Of a stretch of DNA of 64,000 nt, positions 60,034 to 64,000 are shown in pieces. The stretch lies in contig NZ_CP090961.1 of NCBI RefSeq assembly GCF_021611515.1, positions 45,211 through 109,210 of the forward strand, given 5' to 3'. The stretch comes from Mariluticola halotolerans. GTDB taxonomy: Bacteria; Pseudomonadota; Alphaproteobacteria; Rhizobiales; Devosiaceae. Position numbers and translations under genes: made by a program. The notes below the pieces were generated by a model. That model worked only from the letters and a program-made list of their open reading frames with translations, ran no database searches and had not been told where the DNA came from. Numbering within the stretch: the first letter of the stretch is position 1; the number at the start of each line of letters is the position of its first letter.

Positions 60034-60969
60034 CTATGCCAGTTCGACAATGCCGCTGGGCGCATCGGCATCGATGCGGAACCCGCGTTGCTTGATCACG
60101 TCACCGGTCTCTTGTTTGCCCAGTTTCTTCCAGGCAAAGGCCAGTGCGGCCTTGGAATAGACATGCAGGCCCTGGGGCGCGGTCGAGAGATTTTTCAGCC
60201 CAAGGGTCCGGCGCAGAACGCCATTGCCATAGTGGACGGCATAGGTGTTCCAGATCGGCTTGGTCCAGTGCTCCATGGTCACCGAGACATTCAGGGAATC
60301 GTGGTTATCCACGCGGTGCGGCGCATAAAGCGGCCATGTCGTCATCTCGCCGGGATTGAGGTCAAACGGGGTGGCATAGGTGTCGTGCCAGGACTTGAAC
60401 GCCATGTCCTCGTCCGTCTCGCGCAGCAGGATTTTCTCAATGCTCTCGGGCGACACAAAGGCGGAATTGTTCGGGTAGAGATAGACCCGCTTGGAGCCCG
60501 AGATCTGCCACAGGGACTGGCCCTGAATATCGGCATGGTAAAACACTTCCGCCTTGGGCGAGGAAATCAGCACGCCCAGATTGTGCTTGAAGGTTTTCAG
60601 GTTCGGCACCCGGTTTTCAAATTCGGCAAAAACCCGCTCCAGCAGGCTGCGATATTCAGGCGCCCAGTCCATGACCCGGCGGATATTCATCCAGATCTTG
60701 CCGCGCTCGATCGCATCAATCGCATCAAGCCCGGAAGTCTCGCCCAGTTCGCCGAACATGCGCGATTGCACGCCGTCAACCGTGCGGCGGGAGACAAGGC
60801 CCAGCTCTTCGGGCGGGCAACGTTCGATCAGCCGGCCAAGGGCCTCACGGGTGAAAAGACCCGTATCGATCAGGGTATGATTGAGCTTGATCGCCTGTTG
60901 TCCGAACAGGATTTCGTGCTGCTTTTGCCAGTTGGAAATAATATCGGTCTTGGTCGAGATCGCGTTCAT
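60034..60969 (-). CDS. JmjC/cupin-like Fe(II)-type oxygenase-fold protein
   Basis: This 311-residue protein has a cupin-like core with the HxD metal pair His145 and Asp147 (FYHADIQGQSLWQISGSK) and a distal His218 (YAPHRVDN), as in JmjC/FIH-type 2-oxoglutarate oxygenases. The stretch ISGSKRVYLYP after the HxD is characteristic. A GGAGG site precedes the ATG. Proteins of this kind are frequent in alphaproteobacterial exopolysaccharide loci next to acyltransferases. A hydroxylation of sugar, lipid or protein is possible; no function is established. Confidence 0.72.
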   Translation of the reverse strand: MNAISTKTDIISNWQKQHEILFGQQAIKLNHTLIDTGLFTREALGRLIERCPPEELGLVSRRTVDGVQSRMFGELGETSGLDAIDAIERGKIWMNIRRVMDWAPEYRSLLERVFAEFENRVPNLKTFKHNLGVLISSPKAEVFYHADIQGQSLWQISGSKRVYLYPNNSAFVSPESIEKILLRETDEDMAFKSWHDTYATPFDLNPGEMTTWPLYAPHRVDNHDSLNVSVTMEHWTKPIWNTYAVHYGNGVLRRTLGLKNLSTAPQGLHVYSKAALAFAWKKLGKQETGDVIKQRGFRIDADAPSGIVELA

Positions 60970-61041
60970 TTCGGGCGCCTCCAGTACAAGGGAAACAGGT
61001 TAAAGGGTATAGAAACAGAACCGGCGATTTCCGGCCGGTCA

Positions 61042-61830
61042 TTATTGCGACCGTGTCAGTATGAAATAGGCAGCTTGCGGGTTGGTGCTGAGATAGCGCC
61101 AGCCCAGCCGGCGCGGTTCAAGGATCAGCCGATAGGCCCATTCCAGCCCGATCCGCTGCATCCAGTCGGGCGCCCGCGTATTGGTGCCCGAGAGAAAATT
61201 GAAGAGGCCGCCGGACGTCTTGATCAGCCCCACTTGCGGCAGTTCGGCGGCGTGGTCGCGCACAAAAACCTGTTCCTGCGGCACACCCATGGCCAGCCAC
61301 AAAATATCAGGAGCCAGCGCGTTGATTTCAGCAAGCTTTGCAGTCAGCGCCGCACCCTTGTGATAGCCATGGCTATGCCCGGCAATGCGCAGGCGCGGAT
61401 AGGTGCGGCGGATTGCAGCGACCGCGCGGGCATTTTCCGCCTCGTCGGCCCCCAGCATGTAAAAGCTCTGCCCGCTCGCCTCGGCCAGCCGCGCCGCATC
61501 ATGAAACAGGTCGGTGGTGGCAACGCGTTCGGGCAATTTCGACCGGGTCAGAAAGCGCGAGGCAAAAACCATCGGCTGGCCGTCGGCTACAATCTGGTCG
61601 GCATCGGCAAACAGCGCCGCCGTTTGCGCATCGGTGTTGATGCGGGCAATGACCTCGCCATTGGCGGAGGTATAATAGAGCGGACGCCGGCCGCGTTTAT
61701 GCGTGGCGGCGGCGGCCAGCATCATCCGGGCGGCCTCGGCCCGGCCAAGCACACTGATCGGCAAGCCGCCAATGGTCACGGTTTCGGGCGCTGGCGTGTG
61801 ATTGTCGTTATGGGGCTGAAAATGGTTCAT
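61042..61830 (-). CDS. WecG/TagA/CpsF-family glycosyltransferase
   Basis: This 262-residue GT26 enzyme has the family motifs YYTSANGEVIARINTD, ADQIVADGQPMVFASRF, FYMLGADE and ILWLAMGVPQEQVFV. It usually adds the second sugar to a lipid-linked first sugar. A GAGGCG site precedes its ATG. It ends the first pair of the leftward operon, seven bases downstream of the WcaJ-type priming gene, which fits transfer directly after priming. Confidence 0.9.
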   Translation of the reverse strand: MNHFQPHNDNHTPAPETVTIGGLPISVLGRAEAARMMLAAAATHKRGRRPLYYTSANGEVIARINTDAQTAALFADADQIVADGQPMVFASRFLTRSKLPERVATTDLFHDAARLAEASGQSFYMLGADEAENARAVAAIRRTYPRLRIAGHSHGYHKGAALTAKLAEINALAPDILWLAMGVPQEQVFVRDHAAELPQVGLIKTSGGLFNFLSGTNTRAPDWMQRIGLEWAYRLILEPRRLGWRYLSTNPQAAYFILTRSQ

Positions 61831-61837
61831 GATCGCC

Positions 61838-63295
61838 TCAAAACGCGTTTCTGTGCGTGGCGGGCGACAGAACCGTCATGAACAGCACCCAGATATCGAG
61901 AAAGATCGACCAGTTGTCGATATAATGCAGGTCATGCAGGGTGCGGCCCTGCATCTGTTCCAGCGTTGCCGTTTCGCCGCGAAAGCCATTGATCTGCGCC
62001 CAGCCGGTAATGCCGGGCTTGATGCGCTGGCGATGCGCGTAATCTGCAAGCTGCCGGGCCAGTTCATCATCATGCGAGACAGCATGGGGGCGCGGCCCCA
62101 CAAGGCTCATCTGGCCTTTGAGCACGTTGAGCAATTGCGGCAGCTCGTCCATGCTGCTGGCCCGCAGGAAGCGGCCGACACGGGTAATGCGCATATCCCC
62201 GCGCGCCGCCTGACGCATGGCGGTTCCGGGTTCCAGAACGCGCATCGTGCGGAATTTGAGAATGGCAAAACTTTCACCATTAAAGCCGCGCCGCTCCTGC
62301 CGGAAAATCACCGGGCCGTCGCTGTCGAACTTGATGGCAATGGCAATGACCGCAAAAACGGGCGCGAGCAGGATCAGGCCGAGGCTGGCCCCCAGAACGT
62401 CGAGGCTGCGCTTGAGAAAAACCGAGATGCTGCTCAAAGGCTGACGCAACACGCGCAGTGTGGTGCCGGTGCCGATCGGCACGACGTCCAGTACTTTGAG
62501 GCGCTGTTCATCGGCGACAAGCGCATAGACCACGTTCAGCGAGAAGCGTTTGAGCTCGTTGACGATCAGGTTCATGTGCGGCACCCGCGCCACATCGCCG
62601 GTGATAACGATGTATTGAGCGCCTTTTTTCAGCGCCTTTGTGGCAAAATCGGCAATGGCGTGCGGGGCCAGCTGGCCATCTTTTGTGACGTCCTCGAGAT
62701 AGAGCGTACCGGCAATTGACTGGCCGTGCCGCCACAAATCACCCGAAAGCAGAAACGCCAATACACTGGTGCGCTCGCCGATAACAGCAATCTTCTGGTA
62801 CCGCAGGGCACCGTCGCTTATCTGGCGGGACAGGACGCTTTGCAGCAATGAGCGCAAACCGATAGCGGCGGGGATGCCCAGCACATAGGCACTGGTCAGT
62901 GAAACGCGGGACAGATCACCCACAGTGCCGGACAGAAAGGCAATCATCAACATGGTGGCGAAGGCGGCAGTCCAGCCGAAAAATGTTGCGGGAATGGTGG
63001 TGACGCGCTGGCGTTCGCCCTTGAAAAAACGCGCCGCAGCACTTGCCGCAAAGCCCGCATAGGCAATGCCGAGAACGGCTGCAAATATCAAATAGAGAGG
63101 CCAGGCAAAGCTGTCCGCCGCGTCAAGCAGCGCAAAATGATAGACCAGGGCAATCGATAGAAATTCCAGCGCAACAAAACTGCCCTCAACCGCTGCGAAC
63201 AGCGCGCAGAGCAGGGTGGGGCCGCTGGCTTCCTTCCAAAGTGGCCGCGCCGGGCTGTGGCGGGCAACAGACTGAAGTTGTTCTGCAATCGACAT
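61838..63295 (-). CDS. wcaJ: Undecaprenyl-phosphate sugar phosphotransferase (WcaJ/ExoY type)
   Basis: This 485-residue polyprenyl phosphate hexose-1-phosphate transferase starts synthesis of the repeat unit. The N-terminal half has four to five membrane helices and a CoA-binding-like domain ([18 protein letters not shown]). The C-terminal catalytic domain has [38 protein letters not shown] and [16 protein letters not shown], all conserved in the WcaJ group. A perfect inverted repeat lies over its translation start. It is first in the leftward exopolysaccharide operon. Confidence 0.93.
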   Translation of the reverse strand: MSIAEQLQSVARHSPARPLWKEASGPTLLCALFAAVEGSFVALEFLSIALVYHFALLDAADSFAWPLYLIFAAVLGIAYAGFAASAAARFFKGERQRVTTIPATFFGWTAAFATMLMIAFLSGTVGDLSRVSLTSAYVLGIPAAIGLRSLLQSVLSRQISDGALRYQKIAVIGERTSVLAFLLSGDLWRHGQSIAGTLYLEDVTKDGQLAPHAIADFATKALKKGAQYIVITGDVARVPHMNLIVNELKRFSLNVVYALVADEQRLKVLDVVPIGTGTTLRVLRQPLSSISVFLKRSLDVLGASLGLILLAPVFAVIAIAIKFDSDGPVIFRQERRGFNGESFAILKFRTMRVLEPGTAMRQAARGDMRITRVGRFLRASSMDELPQLLNVLKGQMSLVGPRPHAVSHDDELARQLADYAHRQRIKPGITGWAQINGFRGETATLEQMQGRTLHDLHYIDNWSIFLDIWVLFMTVLSPATHRNAF

Positions 63296-63298
63296 AAT

Positions 63299-63327
63299 GT
63301 AATCCGCATAGTGGCTGGGCGGATTAC
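63299..63327. promoter_or_regulatory. Perfect inverted repeat at the wcaJ start
   Basis: GTAATCCGC at 63299-63307 and GCGGATTAC at 63319-63327 are exact inverted copies with an 11-base spacer. On the minus strand the arm nearest the gene contains GCGGAT, the only Shine-Dalgarno-like element, six bases from the ATG. It could be a repressor operator or an RNA fold that hides the ribosome site. Confidence 0.6.
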
Positions 63328-63355
63328 TAAGTGTTTTTGCGTGGTTTCTAAAGCA

Positions 63356-63382
63356 AATGCATAAGGAACCGTTAATGCATAA
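63356..63382. repeat. Paired AATGCATAA direct repeats in the AT-rich wcaJ promoter region
   Basis: The nonamer AATGCATAA occurs at 63356-63364 and 63374-63382, 18 bases apart, in the AT-rich stretch upstream of wcaJ. A TATAAT hexamer on the minus strand lies a little further out (about 63403-63408). The spacing fits a site for a dimeric regulator on one face of the helix; MucR/Ros-type proteins bind such AT-rich sites in exopolysaccharide promoters. Confidence 0.4.
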
Positions 63383-63463
63383 AAGTTCATATAAATTTTA
63401 TTATAATTTTAAGTAGTTAATTGCGGTCCCTCTTGGGTGCGGGTTCCCATCTCGGTTGACGTT

Positions 63464-64000
63464 CTAGGGGGCGAATGCCCGTTGCCGGGCATTGTTGATA
63501 TGCGCTTCGATCGCGGTTACCGCCCGCGCTTCGTCATGTGCCTCGAAGGCATCGATAATCATGAGATGGTCGTGCATTACATCCTTCAGCATGCCGGCGT
63601 CCATGCGGGAGCGTTCGGCGCGGATCAGCCGGATCTTGATTGAGTTGACGCGGTATATTTTTGAAATGATCATGTTGCCCATCCGGTCAACAAGCCATTC
63701 ATGAAAGTCCCAGTCTGTCTGCTGGGCCCGCTCCAGCAATTCGCTGGTAATCTCTGTTTCGGCGTCTTTGAGCAGGTTTAAATGCTGGGCGCGCAAATGA
63801 TCTATTTCGGCGGCGTTGCCATGCGCGGCGAAAAAGGCGGCGGCCTCCTTCTCCAGTGCCATGCGCAGCTGAAAGGCGTCCCGGATCAAATCCAGATCGA
63901 TATGAACGATCTGCATGCCGCGCTTTGGTTGGGTGGACAAAAGGCCATCAGCCTCAAGACGCGGCACCAGTTCGCGAATGGCGCCAAGCGGCATGCCCGT
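63464..64000 (-). CDS. GntR-family regulator with FCD domain, N-terminus cut by window edge
   Basis: The visible 178 residues hold the end of the winged helix (MPLGAIRELVPRLEADGLLS) and a complete FCD domain (IRDAFQLRMALEKEAAAFFA, then DWDFHEWLVDRMGN and the metal-type HDHLMIIDAFEAHD). The reading frame runs off the right edge at 64000, so the start lies outside the window. It is transcribed leftward towards the exopolysaccharide locus with a 168-base gap. Its target is unknown. Confidence 0.88.
   Translation of the reverse strand, partial: TGMPLGAIRELVPRLEADGLLSTQPKRGMQIVHIDLDLIRDAFQLRMALEKEAAAFFAAHGNAAEIDHLRAQHLNLLKDAETEITSELLERAQQTDWDFHEWLVDRMGNMIISKIYRVNSIKIRLIRAERSRMDAGMLKDVMHDHLMIIDAFEAHDEARAVTAIEAHINNARQRAFAP

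Noticed and set aside
58898..60160. A 420-codon open frame on the plus strand
   Set aside because: It is antisense to the FemAB-like acyltransferase, which has recognisable motifs and a ribosome site.
60088..61881. A 597-codon open frame on the plus strand
   Set aside because: It runs antisense to the cupin-like and WecG-type genes, both of which have clear family motifs; its protein is rich in Arg, Gly and Pro and resembles no family.

Overview
The window looks like a chromosomal segment of an alphaproteobacterium, most likely order Hyphomicrobiales (Rhizobiales). The evidence is the gene families and their pairing: a divergent dipeptide-type ABC system with anmK, tctDE-tctCBA, a TAXI-TRAP catabolic cluster, and ATGA-coupled operons with frequent GTG/TTG starts. 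Genus cannot be set from the sequence alone. I see no rRNA, tRNA, CRISPR array, integrase or transposase. No gap between genes exceeds 300 bases; the longest is 281 (7483-7763).

Layout. (1) 1-6109: a peptide-type ABC importer split into two divergent arms (binding protein and permease leftward, two ATPases rightward). The rightward arm continues into a serine hydrolase of the beta-lactamase fold and anhydro-N-acetylmuramic acid kinase, so the module probably imports and recycles cell-wall fragments. (2) 6134-7482: a drug/metabolite-type permease and a GNAT acetyltransferase, leftward. (3) 7764-34456: one long rightward glycan locus, locally AT-rich. It encodes a UDP-sugar 6-dehydrogenase, a PglK/MsbA-type ABC flippase, pseudaminic acid synthesis (PseB, C, F, G, I) with a PIG-L deacetylase and a sugar formyltransferase-like protein but no visible PseH, a WbqC protein, a FAD oxidoreductase, two methyltransferases, a capsule-type transferase, four GT4 glycosyltransferases, a PaaK/CapK adenylate-forming enzyme, two AsnB-type amidotransferases, a NodB-like deacetylase and a Wzy-like membrane protein. 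(4) 34469-40755: a tripartite tricarboxylate transporter (tctCBA) with a divergent two-component system tctDE, whose operon ends in an orphan periplasmic binding protein. (5) 40811-49890: a catabolic island (FCD-type GntR regulator, tandem dimeric-barrel protein, AA_synth-family protein, enamidase-like amidohydrolase, flavin monooxygenase, fused TRAP permease, TAXI binding protein, aldehyde dehydrogenase). (6) 49891-63295: a mostly leftward Wzx/Wzy exopolysaccharide locus (polymerase, GH5 glycanase, Wzc-like co-polymerase, GINT-like transferase, flippase, FemAB-like acyltransferase, JmjC-like cupin, WecG/TagA transferase, WcaJ-type priming transferase, plus one rightward GT4). (7) 63464-64000: the 3' part of another GntR/FCD regulator.

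The most striking observation is structural. A 64-base segment of the 3' coding end of the polymerase gene at 49891-51432 is repeated directly at 40747-40810, fused to the terminator of tctCBA, with only two differences, both synonymous. The roughly 9.16 kb between the copies is the catabolic island, so it appears to have been inserted at the 3' end of the polymerase gene, which formerly faced tctA. The island has a clear candidate control site: an FCD/GntR-type palindrome lying on the -10 region of its divergent promoter.

The other notable system is the pseudaminic acid pathway. The usual N-acetyltransferase is replaced by a formyltransferase-like gene coupled to pseI, which suggests an unusual, possibly 7-N-formyl, nonulosonic acid.
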